Shown: positions 54,462 to 63,023 of the stretch, one piece after another
Numbering within the stretch: the first letter of the stretch is position 1
How the letters are laid out: the number at the start of each line of letters is the position of its first letter
Assembly: GCF_014195095.1 (NCBI RefSeq)
Contig: NZ_JACIBC010000001.1
Location: 62,001-126,000 of the forward strand
Source of the DNA: Rhizobium sp. BK602
Lineage (GTDB): Bacteria > Pseudomonadota > Alphaproteobacteria > Rhizobiales > Rhizobiaceae
Length of the DNA stretch: 64,000 bases
Reading direction: 5' to 3'
Translations under genes and position numbers: made by a program
Notes under the pieces: generated by a model
Told to the model about the DNA's origin: nothing
Databases searched by the model: none
What the model saw: only the letters and a program-made list of their open reading frames with translations

Positions 54462-56171
54462 ATGGACGCGAACAGCCATTCCCCCAAAGGCATGCCCGAA
54501 GCAGCGGTGAAGTACCGCGCCTATCCGCAAATCAACATTCCCGACCGTACCTGGCCTTCGAAGACCATCACCAAGGCGCCGATCTGGTGTTCCGTCGACC
54601 TGCGCGACGGCAACCAGGCGCTGGTCGACCCGATGGGTCATGACCGCAAGGCCCGCATGTTCCAGCTGCTGCTGGACATGGGCTTCAAGGAAATCGAGAT
54701 CGGTTTCCCCTCGGCCTCGCAGACCGACTTCGATTTCGCCCGCTGGTGCATCGAGCAGGGCAATGTGCCCGACGACGTGTCGCTGCAGGTTCTCGTTCAA
54801 TGCCGGCCCGAGCTGATCACCCGCACCTTCGAGGCTCTGGAAGGCGCCAAGAAGCCGATCGTGCACTTCTACAATTCCACCAGCGAATTGCAGCGCCGTG
54901 TCGTGTTCGCCAAGGATGTGAAGGGGATCAAGGAAATCGCCGTCGATGCGGCGAAGATGATCACCGATATGGCCGCCAAGGCCGGCGGCGGCTATCGTTT
55001 CGAATATTCGCCGGAAAGCTTCACCGGCACCGAGCTGGATGTGGCGCTGGAAATCTGCAATGCCGTCATCGAGGTGGTGAAGCCGACGCCGGACAACAAG
55101 CTGATCATCAATCTGCCGTCTACGGTCGAAATGGCGACGCCGAACGTCTATGCCGACCAGATCGAATGGATGTGCCGCAATCTCGACAACCGCGAGAACC
55201 TGCTGATCTCCCTGCATCCGCACAACGACCGCGGCACCGGCATCGCCGCCGCCGAGCTGGCCCTGATGGCCGGCGCCGACCGCGTCGAAGGCACGCTGTT
55301 CGGCAATGGCGAGCGTACCGGCAATGTCGACGTCGTCACCATGGCGCTCAACATGTTCACGCAGGGCATCGATCCGGAGCTGGATTGCTCCAACATCGAG
55401 CGCATGAAGGACGTCTTCGAATATTCCAACCAGATGGCGATCGGCGAGCGTCACCCCTATGTCGGCGAGCTGGTCTATACCGCCTTCTCCGGTTCGCATC
55501 AGGACGCGATCAACAAGGGCATGAAGGCGGCGAAGGTCGCCAATCATCCGGTCTGGGAAGTGCCCTATCTGCCGATCGATCCGCAGGATGTCGGCCGCAC
55601 CTACGAGGCGATCATCCGCATCAACTCGCAGTCGGGCAAGGGTGGCATCGCCTATATCATGCAGCAGGATTACGGCATCAACCTGCCGCGCAATCTGCAG
55701 GTGGAGTATCGTGAGGAGATCCAGCGCATTACCGACGAGGAAGGCAAGGAGCTGCCTGCGAAGCGGATCTACGAGCACTTCATCGAGCGCTACGTGACGC
55801 AGCCGAATGCCCGCCTGCGCTTCGTCGACCATCACACTTTCGCCGATCCCGAGCATAAGGGCCAGCGCATCGTCGCCGCCGAGATCACCGACAATGGCGA
55901 GGTGAAGCGCATCGAAGGCCGCGGCAACGGACCGATCGACGGCTTCATCAATGCGCTGTCGATCTATCTCGGCATTCCGATGACGGTCGAGGACTATTCC
56001 GAGCACTCGCTGCAGCATGGCTCCAACGCCGCGGCGATCTCCTATGTCGAGACCTCCTATCCGGGCGGCAAGCTCTTCGGCGCCGGCATCAACACCAATA
56101 TCGTCGCCGCATCGCTCGAGGCGATCGTCTCGGCGGCGAACCGCGTGCTCGATCTCCAGAAGAAGAGCTGA
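54462..56171 (+). CDS. leuA: 2-isopropylmalate synthase
   Basis: 569 residues, the long LeuA type common in alphaproteobacteria and actinobacteria. WCSVDLRDGNQALVDPMGHDRK begins the TIM barrel with the catalytic DLRDGNQ motif. ISLHPHNDRGTG gives the metal-binding HxH-type residues. The C-terminal regulatory domain starts near residue 430 and ends with the leucine-binding segment. It joins acetyl-CoA and 2-oxoisovalerate as the first step of leucine synthesis, with feedback by leucine. The leader peptide adds control by leucine supply. Confidence 0.96.
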   Translation: MDANSHSPKGMPEAAVKYRAYPQINIPDRTWPSKTITKAPIWCSVDLRDGNQALVDPMGHDRKARMFQLLLDMGFKEIEIGFPSASQTDFDFARWCIEQGNVPDDVSLQVLVQCRPELITRTFEALEGAKKPIVHFYNSTSELQRRVVFAKDVKGIKEIAVDAAKMITDMAAKAGGGYRFEYSPESFTGTELDVALEICNAVIEVVKPTPDNKLIINLPSTVEMATPNVYADQIEWMCRNLDNRENLLISLHPHNDRGTGIAAAELALMAGADRVEGTLFGNGERTGNVDVVTMALNMFTQGIDPELDCSNIERMKDVFEYSNQMAIGERHPYVGELVYTAFSGSHQDAINKGMKAAKVANHPVWEVPYLPIDPQDVGRTYEAIIRINSQSGKGGIAYIMQQDYGINLPRNLQVEYREEIQRITDEEGKELPAKRIYEHFIERYVTQPNARLRFVDHHTFADPEHKGQRIVAAEITDNGEVKRIEGRGNGPIDGFINALSIYLGIPMTVEDYSEHSLQHGSNAAAISYVETSYPGGKLFGAGINTNIVAASLEAIVSAANRVLDLQKKS

Positions 56172-56198
56172 GTTCAGTCTCGATCGTTTGATGCATGG

Positions 56199-56230
56199 AA
56201 AATCCCTCGGCATCGTCGAGGGGTTTTCTT
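56199..56230. terminator. Bidirectional terminator between leuA and the ABC exporter gene
   Basis: AAAATCCCTCG (56199-56209) pairs with CGAGGGGTTTT (56217-56227) with one T-G wobble, loop of 7 bases. A- and T-rich flanks allow use by both convergent genes. Confidence 0.92.
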
Positions 56231-56235
56231 TTCGC

Positions 56236-58083
56236 CTATTTGGTCTCGGCGCTCTCGTCCTTGCCGATGAAGCCGCCGGATTGCCGTGACCAGAGAGCGG
56301 CATAGATACCATCGCGGGCGAGCAGCTCCGTATGCGTACCATCTTCGGCGATCCGCCCTTGGTCGAGCACCACGATGCGGTCCATACGGGCGATGGTCGA
56401 CAGGCGGTGGGCGATGGCGATGACCGCCTTTCCCTCCATGACGCCATAGAGCGTCTCCTGGATGGCGGCTTCCACCTCCGAATCCAGCGCCGAGGTCGCC
56501 TCGTCGAGCACCAGGATCGGTGCGTCCTTGAGGATGGCGCGGGCAAGGGCGATGCGCTGCCGCTGTCCACCCGACAGGTGGACGCCGCGTTCGCCGACAT
56601 GGGCATCGTAGCCGGTGCGGTCATCGCGATCCACGAGGGTCGCGATGAGGCCGGCGGCTTCCGCCTTGTTCGCTGCTTGGGCGATTGCGGGTTCCGGGAA
56701 ACGGGGATCGCGATGGGCGATGTTGTCGCGGACGGAGCGATGCAGCAGGGCGGCATCCTGGCTCACCATACCGATCTGCTGGCGCAGGCTTTCCTGCGCC
56801 ACGGCGCGGATATCCTGCCCGTCGATCTCGATAATACCCGCTTCCGGATCGAAGAAGCGCAGCAGCAGATGGACGAGCGTCGACTTGCCGTTGCCGGAGC
56901 GACCGACGAGACCGACCTTTTCGCCGGGCGCGATCCTTAGCGAAACGCCGTCGAGGCCGCCGTTTCCCTTGCCGTAGTGATGGCTTACGTCCCGGAAGGT
57001 GATCGCTCCCTTGCGGACCACAAGCGCAGGCGCGGCGGGCCTGTCGGCGATGGCGAGCGGTTGCGCGACGGTCAGCAGCGATTGCCGCAGGGCGCCGAGG
57101 TGGCCGAACAACGATGATACCGCATCGAGCATCCATTCGGCCATGCCGGCGATGCGGAAGCTCAAGGCGAGCGAGGCTGCAATCAACCCGAGCGGCGCGC
57201 TGCCGGCCTGCCACAGGAAGACGGCATAGCCGACCAGCCCGACGATCAGAAAGCTGCCGAGGAACAACATGCTCGAATTGACCATGACCTCGAGCTTCTG
57301 CACGCGCACGAATGTGGCGCGGGCGGCGGCGAAGCGCTCCCGTGCCTCGCGGTCTTCTTCCTCCGCATTGGCGAAGAGCTTGATGATATCGATATTGGCA
57401 TAGGTATCGACCAGCATGCCCGTCAGCGCGGAGTAGGCGCCCTGATAATCCTCGGATGCCTTACGAAGTCGTGGAATGACGACGGCCATCAGCCCGAGAT
57501 AGCAGCAGACCCAGATCAGCAACGGCCAGATGAGGCGCGGATCGATCGCGGCCATCAGCCAGAAGGAGCCCGCGACATAAATGGTGACAAAGGACAGGGT
57601 GTGCAGCACGGCATAGGCGGCACCCGTCGCCGAACTGCCGATATCGCGCACCTGCGCGGCGATCCGTCCGGAAAAATCCTGGCGGAACCAGCCGACGGAT
57701 TGGCGGAGCACATGGCGGTGCGCCCGCCAGCGGACCAGGGTTTCGGCATTCGGGCGGAAGGCGATATCGTCCAGGCTTTCGCGGAGATAGCCGGCAAGCG
57801 GCCGTCCGATCAGGACGAGCGCGGCGGCGGTGAGCAATGCGACGCCGTGCGAGGCCCAGAGCCGATCCGGTCGCACTGTCGCCAGAATATCCACGAGATG
57901 GCTGGTATAGCCGATCAGCCAGACCTCGATCGCCGCGCCGATCACGGTCAAGCCAAGGCTCATGGCCATGACAAGGCGAAACGGGCGCAGATTGCTTTTG
58001 AGGTAGCGCCAGCTATCCGGCGGCAGGGTCGGGTCGTCATAATTCTGGAATGGATCGACGAGCTTTTCGAAGCGACGAAACAT
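56236..58083 (-). CDS. ABC exporter (fused membrane and ATPase domains)
   Basis: 615 residues. Six membrane helices in the first 330 residues, then an ATPase domain with VGRSGNGKSTLVHLL, LSGGQRQRIALARAI and ILVLDEATSALDSEVE. This is a half-transporter acting as a homodimer, similar to MsbA and multidrug/lipid exporters of rhizobia. The substrate is unknown. The gene is monocistronic, with about 360 bp of upstream noncoding sequence. Confidence 0.93.
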   Translation of the reverse strand: MFRRFEKLVDPFQNYDDPTLPPDSWRYLKSNLRPFRLVMAMSLGLTVIGAAIEVWLIGYTSHLVDILATVRPDRLWASHGVALLTAAALVLIGRPLAGYLRESLDDIAFRPNAETLVRWRAHRHVLRQSVGWFRQDFSGRIAAQVRDIGSSATGAAYAVLHTLSFVTIYVAGSFWLMAAIDPRLIWPLLIWVCCYLGLMAVVIPRLRKASEDYQGAYSALTGMLVDTYANIDIIKLFANAEEEDREARERFAAARATFVRVQKLEVMVNSSMLFLGSFLIVGLVGYAVFLWQAGSAPLGLIAASLALSFRIAGMAEWMLDAVSSLFGHLGALRQSLLTVAQPLAIADRPAAPALVVRKGAITFRDVSHHYGKGNGGLDGVSLRIAPGEKVGLVGRSGNGKSTLVHLLLRFFDPEAGIIEIDGQDIRAVAQESLRQQIGMVSQDAALLHRSVRDNIAHRDPRFPEPAIAQAANKAEAAGLIATLVDRDDRTGYDAHVGERGVHLSGGQRQRIALARAILKDAPILVLDEATSALDSEVEAAIQETLYGVMEGKAVIAIAHRLSTIARMDRIVVLDQGRIAEDGTHTELLARDGIYAALWSRQSGGFIGKDESAETK

Positions 58084-58447
58084 GGGTGCCCTCCAGGGGC
58101 GAGAATGGCAATTTGATGGATGGGCCGAACCAGCAGCCCGTCACGGCACTGCTTTTCAGCGGTGGTTTCCTGTGCCGTGGGTTCTCATCAAAGTGCTCTC
58201 CTCTGAAAGTCGCTTGGGTGGATCTATAGCGCATGACGCCTTCGATGTCAGCGGCAATCACCGGTTTAGCGCGAAGGCCATGCGCGCTGTGATGGCGCGA
58301 TGTTGCCGGGGCGACACACTTGCCTGTCGGCGAGGTAAGGCGAAGGATTGTATCAAGATGATTTCCGGATTATTCCCGAATGCCATATATTTTTCTAAGG
58401 TTAAATTATATGATATTCTTCTGGTTCAGAATGCGGAGGAGGGGAAA
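58084..58447. other. Noncoding region between divergent ABC exporter and membrane-protein genes
   Basis: About 364 bp without a supported gene. It should hold both promoters. 58375-58440 is AT-rich (CATATATTTTTCTAAGG), a likely promoter area for the 58448 gene. The open plus frame through the region has no family match. Confidence 0.4.
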
Positions 58448-58852
58448 ATGCCGCGCATTGCCAAATTATACTTCAAGACGGCAATCATATTCCTGATCGT
58501 CGGAATCGGGATAGGCCTCAATATGGCGATCACCAGGGATCACAGTGTTATCGGTGCGCATGCGCACGCCAATCTTCTTGGCTGGGTGACCATGGCGATC
58601 TTCGGTGGCTATCATGCCCTGAACCCACGCAAGGCGGAAAGGCGCCTGGCGATGGTTCAATATGTCGTTTACACGGTGGGTGTGGCGGTCTTGGTGCCGG
58701 CCCTCTACCTCATGCTTCTCGGCAATATGGCCATGGAGCCGGTCGTCGCGGCCGCATCGATCGTCACCTTTATCGGCGTGCTGCTATTCGCGGTGATCAT
58801 CTTTACCGGCGAGCAGGCGGCGACAACGATTTCGCCGGCACCGTTTCGTTAA
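58448..58852 (+). CDS. Small four-helix membrane protein related to cytochrome oxidase subunit I
   Basis: 134 residues from the ATG at 58448, preceded by GGAGGAGGGG. Four membrane segments. DHSVIGAHAHANLLGWVTMAIFGGYHAL contains spaced His residues like haem ligands in the first helices of heme-copper oxidase subunit I. It is much too short to be an oxidase. Such proteins are usually annotated as cytochrome-c-oxidase-like or unknown membrane proteins. Haem binding is only an inference. Confidence 0.65.
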   Translation: MPRIAKLYFKTAIIFLIVGIGIGLNMAITRDHSVIGAHAHANLLGWVTMAIFGGYHALNPRKAERRLAMVQYVVYTVGVAVLVPALYLMLLGNMAMEPVVAAASIVTFIGVLLFAVIIFTGEQAATTISPAPFR

Positions 58853-58913
58853 ACGCCGTTTCATCGAGCCACTGACGGGAACGGAAGCGGCGGACGCTTG
58901 TCCGCCCTTCGGC

Positions 58914-59117
58914 TCAGGATTGATTGCGGGAAAGCTCGTCGCGGAGTTTGGTCAAGCGTTCGAGTTCTTCCTCCTGCTCGGCGATGCGCTCCGATGCCCG
59001 CTCCTCGTCCGCGGCGCCGGAATAGGCGGTTGCCTGTTCGATCAATTCCCGCAGGTTTTCCCGGATGATGGCCATGCGTCTGTCAAGTTCCGGAATGGTA
59101 AGCAGAATCTCGGACAT
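58914..59117 (-). CDS. Small coiled-coil protein, unknown function
   Basis: 67 residues from the ATG at 59117, with GGAG 9 bases upstream. Sequence starts MSEILLTIPELDRRMAI and is almost all helix (LRELIEQATAYSG, then ERIAEQEEELERLTKLRDEL). It has no signal peptide. Similar short proteins are common in rhizobia. A longer frame to 59228 exists, but its extra residues are not helix-forming and lack a ribosome binding site. Confidence 0.65.
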   Translation of the reverse strand: MSEILLTIPELDRRMAIIRENLRELIEQATAYSGAADEERASERIAEQEEELERLTKLRDELSRNQS

Positions 59118-59318
59118 ATTCGATCTCCACGGCGAACGCCCGCCAAGCGCTCTCAGCGGCTGCGATCGATGGAATATAGTATCCTCCGGTCGAGCCAAAG
59201 CCGCAAGCACAAGCTCGTTCGGCGACATGCGCAGGATCGAGGATCTAATAAAGGGCGAGACGTAAATCCGAAAGATCGCGATGCGGTTTAGAGCGTCGCA
59301 GCGTTTCCTCGAATTGCT

Positions 59319-60152
59319 CTAGATTTCCGTTGCGACCCTGTTGGCGATCTCGTCGAGCATCGCGTCGGAGGAGGGGCCGACGACCGCATAGGTCGTACCA
59401 TTGCGATGCCAGGAGACGATGCTGATATCGTCCTTGATGATCTCGTCGAAATTGCCGTCGCCGGGCGCGCCGTCTCTTTTCGTGAAGCAGACGGCGATGA
59501 CGTCGCCGTCGAGATTCTTGTAGATCAATTGCCCGGCAGGCCTGCCATCGGCGACGAACATGCGCGCGCCCTGGAAAACCAGCCCGTCGGCGGCAAGATC
59601 CGGCAGGTTGAACGTCACGCCCACCGTACTCGTCAGCCATTTGGTGATTTCGTCGACTTCGCTTGCCTGCACCTCGACCATATGGCGTGGTTGGCGCGAA
59701 TAGATGCGGTGATAGGCAGCGATCTCGTCCAGCCAGGTGCGGCTCGGCGTCGTTGCCGCGGGGACGGGGGCGGGCGCGGGGGAGCTGGTCGGAAGGACGC
59801 CGAGAAGATAGCCCATGCCGCCGCCGACAACGAAGAGGATAAGGGCTGCGGCCAGCGCCTGGCGGCCGGTGGGAGCAAGCTTGAAGGCGGGCCTGGACAG
59901 GCGAGGAGCCGGCTCTCGCGCCTTGGGCGCCTGCGCACTCTTGATCGAGCGCACCAGCGCCAGCGGCACCGGTTCCTTCAGCACTTCGTCGAAGGCTTTG
60001 CGGCCGACATCGGAGCCATGCTTCAGCTCATCGAAAATCCGCCGTGCTTCCGGATCGGAAGCGATCAGGCGCTCCAGCTCTTCCTTCTCCTCGCGGCTCG
60101 TCTCGCCGTCCATGAAGGCGGACAGGCGGGCTTCGAGCGGCATTTTCTTCAT
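59319..60152 (-). CDS. Anti-sigma factor, single membrane helix
   Basis: 277 residues from the ATG at 60152. The N-terminal cytoplasmic domain (LEARLSAFMDGETSREEKEELERL, residues 5-28) matches the anti-sigma domain of FecR/RskA-like proteins and lacks the zinc HxxxCxxC. A membrane helix lies near residues 100-120 (ALAAALILFVVGGGMGYLLG), then a Pro/Ala linker and a periplasmic domain. It follows the ECF sigma gene by 11 bp. It should hold that sigma at the membrane until an envelope signal appears. Confidence 0.82.
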   Translation of the reverse strand: MKKMPLEARLSAFMDGETSREEKEELERLIASDPEARRIFDELKHGSDVGRKAFDEVLKEPVPLALVRSIKSAQAPKAREPAPRLSRPAFKLAPTGRQALAAALILFVVGGGMGYLLGVLPTSSPAPAPVPAATTPSRTWLDEIAAYHRIYSRQPRHMVEVQASEVDEITKWLTSTVGVTFNLPDLAADGLVFQGARMFVADGRPAGQLIYKNLDGDVIAVCFTKRDGAPGDGNFDEIIKDDISIVSWHRNGTTYAVVGPSSDAMLDEIANRVATEI

Positions 60153-60163
60153 ATCCTGCAATG

Positions 60164-60679
60164 TCAGAACCTTCGCGGCGTGCGGCTGTGGCCCTGGGCG
60201 GCGAGGCGAAGACGGGCGCTGGAAAGCCGCGTCGTCACCGCCGACAGGGGGATGCCGAGAATATCGGCCGTTTGCTTGTAACTATGACCTTCGACGTCCA
60301 CCAGCAGGAAGACGCTGGCCAGTCCCTCGGGCAGGGACGTGACCATGCGATGCGCTTCGCTCGCCTCGACCGGATTGGAATGAACGCCGGGTGCTGCCAG
60401 TTCTCCCTGTTCCAGCGCGGCTCCCTTCGCGGCAGACCGCAGACGGTGGCGGCGGGTCTCGTCGAACCATTGATGGCGGGCCATCGTGTAGAGCCAGCTC
60501 TCCAGCCGGCCGTCATTGCTCCAGAGATGAAACTTGGCAATGCCGCGCTGACAGATGCTTTGAACGAGGTCGTCCGCCTCGGTGAGGTCGCCGGTCAGCG
60601 TCACCGCGAAGCGCCGGAGCTTCGGGAGAAGGCCGACCAGATCGCGTCTGATATCAGTGGCTGCTACCGGCGTAGGCAT
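60164..60679 (-). CDS. ECF-type RNA polymerase sigma factor
   Basis: 171 residues. Sigma-2 region: LPKLRRFAVTLTGDLTEADDLVQSICQRGI then ESWLYTMARHQWFDETRR. Sigma-4 region: LPEGLASVFLLVDVEGHSYKQTADILGIPLSAVTTRLSSAR. It pairs with the anti-sigma gene immediately downstream. On the minus strand GGAAC lies about 100 bp upstream (60777-60781), the classic -35 for ECF sigmas, which suggests autoregulation; I could not fix the -10. Confidence 0.93.
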   Translation of the reverse strand: MPTPVAATDIRRDLVGLLPKLRRFAVTLTGDLTEADDLVQSICQRGIAKFHLWSNDGRLESWLYTMARHQWFDETRRHRLRSAAKGAALEQGELAAPGVHSNPVEASEAHRMVTSLPEGLASVFLLVDVEGHSYKQTADILGIPLSAVTTRLSSARLRLAAQGHSRTPRRF

Positions 60680-60889
60680 TGTCTTTCCAGGCAGAGGTTC
60701 GGGTCTGTTGTGCTGCGGATATCTTCCGGCGGAAGACGGCTTTTCTCCGGGGAAAAGCGGTGAGAGCCGGAGGATTGTTCCATTATGGTATGAACCATTT
60801 TCGTGCCGTTTCGCAAGTCTTCAAAGAGGGCCGCATGCTTCCTTTCAACGCCTCACGCGAAGTTGAGACGGGCGCTTCCCGCACAGGTC

Positions 60890-61450
60890 TCAATAGGTGA
60901 TCTGACCGTTCAGCGATTGCAGCAGCGAGCGATAGGCCCAACTGTTTTCGCCGCCGCGATCGCGGATTTCGACAAGCTGCACGCGCGCGCCCTGGACATC
61001 GCCCTGTTCGAGCAGCGCCTGGCCCATATAGGAGCGGGCTAGGATGTAATTCTCATCGCGCTGCAGGGCCTTGCGATAGTAGCTCATGCCGAGTTCCATG
61101 CGGCCGGCCTTGCGGTTGGAATAGCCGAGATAGTTCAGGATGCGGGGATCGTCCTGGTTCCTGGCAAGCTTCAGGACGGTGATGGCATTGTCATATTGGC
61201 CGGCATAGGCGAATTCGCGCGCCGCCTGGAAAAGCTGATCGTCGTTGAAGCCGCTCTTTTGCGGTTTCACGCACTTTTTCTTGTCCTTGTCCCAGACTTC
61301 GCCGTTCTTGCATTCGGTGGTCGTCTTGCTCTTCGGCGGCGGCGCGGTTTCATCGCTTTCGGAGCCGGCGGCGAAGACATGGAGATTGGCGCCGAGCAGG
61401 AAGCCGGCGGCAAGCGCGATCGTGACCGAATTCTTCATCCCGACACCCAT
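60890..61450 (-). CDS. Exported tetratricopeptide-repeat protein
   Basis: 186 residues from ATG at 61450 (GAGAGG upstream). Signal peptide (VTIALAAGFLLGANLHVFA), a Pro-rich linker with a short CxxxxxxxxxxxxC loop (ECKNGEVWDKDKKKCVKP), then two or three TPR motifs (FAYAGQYDNAITVLKLA, YLGYSNRKAGRMELGMSYY, and MGQALLEQGDVQGA). It is periplasmic and probably mediates protein contacts. Partner unknown. Confidence 0.85.
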   Translation of the reverse strand: MGVGMKNSVTIALAAGFLLGANLHVFAAGSESDETAPPPKSKTTTECKNGEVWDKDKKKCVKPQKSGFNDDQLFQAAREFAYAGQYDNAITVLKLARNQDDPRILNYLGYSNRKAGRMELGMSYYRKALQRDENYILARSYMGQALLEQGDVQGARVQLVEIRDRGGENSWAYRSLLQSLNGQITY

Positions 61451-61542
61451 GATATCCTCTCGAAATCACATGCTGCGATTGTAGCTCCGGATAGGCGAAA
61501 ACGCTACCGAAACGATGGGATAGGGCGGATAAAAAGCCGGGA

Positions 61543-62475
61543 TTACGAAGCCAGAATGTCGACGCCCGCGGCCTGTATTTCGTCGCCGCGCGCATTGAGG
61601 CTGAAGCGTTCCGCCTTGAGCTCCCACGCGCCGGGATGGCCGTCGATGGTGAAGAGATTGTAGGCGGCGGCCGGTTTCAGGCCGCCGGGACCCTGCGAGG
61701 CCGAGGCGATGCCGACGACCGGCACCGGGCCGGTCTGGCCCTTGAGCCAATGCAGCGTGTTGAGGTGAGTATGACCATGCAGCACCAGTTCGGCGCCGCC
61801 GGTCGAGATGACGGCGGCGAAGCGGCGGATGCCGATCATGCGCTTGTAGAAGCTGGTGGCGCCGCGAATCGGCGGGTGGTGGATCATGACGATACGGAAG
61901 AGGCCGGCCTCGCCGGCAGCGCGCAGCATGTTCACCGTTTCGCGTGCCTGCCGGGCGGAGAAAAAGCCGCTGGCGGCGAAAGGCGGCGTGGCGACCGCCG
62001 TGGAGCAGCCGATCAGCGCGACGCGATCGCGGATGCGCAGATAGGGGAAGATGTGCCGATCTTCCCGCCATTCGGGCGGCGCATGGTCGCCTTGAACATA
62101 GGGATACCAGGCTCGCATCGCCTTTTCATAGGCGCCCGGCACATAGGCATCGTGATTGCCGGGAACCACGGAGGTGAAGGCGGGATCGCCCACGGTTTTC
62201 AGCCATTCGGCCGCCGTCTGGATCTCGATGCCGCTCGCCAGGTTGACGAGATCGCCGGTGACCGCGAGATGGTCGGCCTGCTTTGCCTTGATATCGTCGA
62301 GAAGAAGATCGAGCGTATCGCCGAAAAGATGCTTGCGCCGGTTCCGGTGCCAGTTCACAAAACCGGTAATCCGCTTGGAAGCAAGTTCCCTGATGGAAAG
62401 GCGTGGCAAAGGACCCAGATGAACGTCGGAGATATGCGCGAGCTTGAACATGGGATGAGACATAACCCAGTCCAT
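61543..62475 (-). CDS. Metallophosphoesterase (calcineurin-like)
   Basis: 310 residues from the ATG at 62475; ATG at 62463 is also possible. The five-motif metal core is complete: ISDVHLG, TGDLVN, PGNHDAY, MIHHPP and HGHTHLN. Members include cyclic nucleotide phosphodiesterases and the lipid A intermediate hydrolase LpxH2-like enzymes; the substrate is not clear. It is divergent from the NUDIX gene with 56 bp between starts, so their promoters overlap. Confidence 0.88.
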   Translation of the reverse strand: MDWVMSHPMFKLAHISDVHLGPLPRLSIRELASKRITGFVNWHRNRRKHLFGDTLDLLLDDIKAKQADHLAVTGDLVNLASGIEIQTAAEWLKTVGDPAFTSVVPGNHDAYVPGAYEKAMRAWYPYVQGDHAPPEWREDRHIFPYLRIRDRVALIGCSTAVATPPFAASGFFSARQARETVNMLRAAGEAGLFRIVMIHHPPIRGATSFYKRMIGIRRFAAVISTGGAELVLHGHTHLNTLHWLKGQTGPVPVVGIASASQGPGGLKPAAAYNLFTIDGHPGAWELKAERFSLNARGDEIQAAGVDILAS

Positions 62476-62531
62476 CGTCAAAACAAATACATCCGTTGCC
62501 GGTCGATGGATCGTGACGGCGGAGCGGCGGC

Positions 62532-63023
62532 ATGAGCGGTCCCGAGCGCCTCGACGAACCGCGCCGGTGGTGGGAGAAACTGCTGGGCCGGATGCTGCAC
62601 GCCTATTTCGCGCTGACCCGCAGCATGACCATGGGCGTGCGCGCGGCCTGCTTCGACGGAGAAGGTCGCATTTTCCTGGTCCGGCATTCCTATACGCCCG
62701 GCTGGCATATGCCCGGCGGCGGCGTCGAGCGCCATGAGACGGTGGAGCAGGCGCTGGCGAAGGAATTGCGGGAGGAGGGCAATCTGGTGATTTCGGGGCG
62801 GCCGCAGCTCTTCCATGTCTATTTCAACAACCGGACCAGCAAGCGCGATCACGTCGTTTTCTTCCGCGCGCAGGTGGAGCAGACCGCACCGCGCCGGCCG
62901 GATAGCGAGATCGTCGAAAGCGGCTTCTTCGCGCTCGATGCCCTGCCGCCGGGGACGACCAAGGCGACCTACCGGCGGCTGAAAGAGCTGGAGGGCGGCG
63001 AGCCGCCGGCGAGCTATTGGTGA
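62532..63023 (+). CDS. NUDIX-domain hydrolase with a degenerate Nudix box
   Basis: 163 residues. The Nudix region is GGGVERHETVEQALAKELREEG. Compared with GX5EX7REUXEEXGU, the Arg is Lys and the last Gly is Asn, so metal binding may still work because the EE pair is kept. Family enzymes cut NDP-linked metabolites. The protein ends one base before the stop of the convergent glutathionyl reductase gene. Confidence 0.85.
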   Translation: MSGPERLDEPRRWWEKLLGRMLHAYFALTRSMTMGVRAACFDGEGRIFLVRHSYTPGWHMPGGGVERHETVEQALAKELREEGNLVISGRPQLFHVYFNNRTSKRDHVVFFRAQVEQTAPRRPDSEIVESGFFALDALPPGTTKATYRRLKELEGGEPPASYW

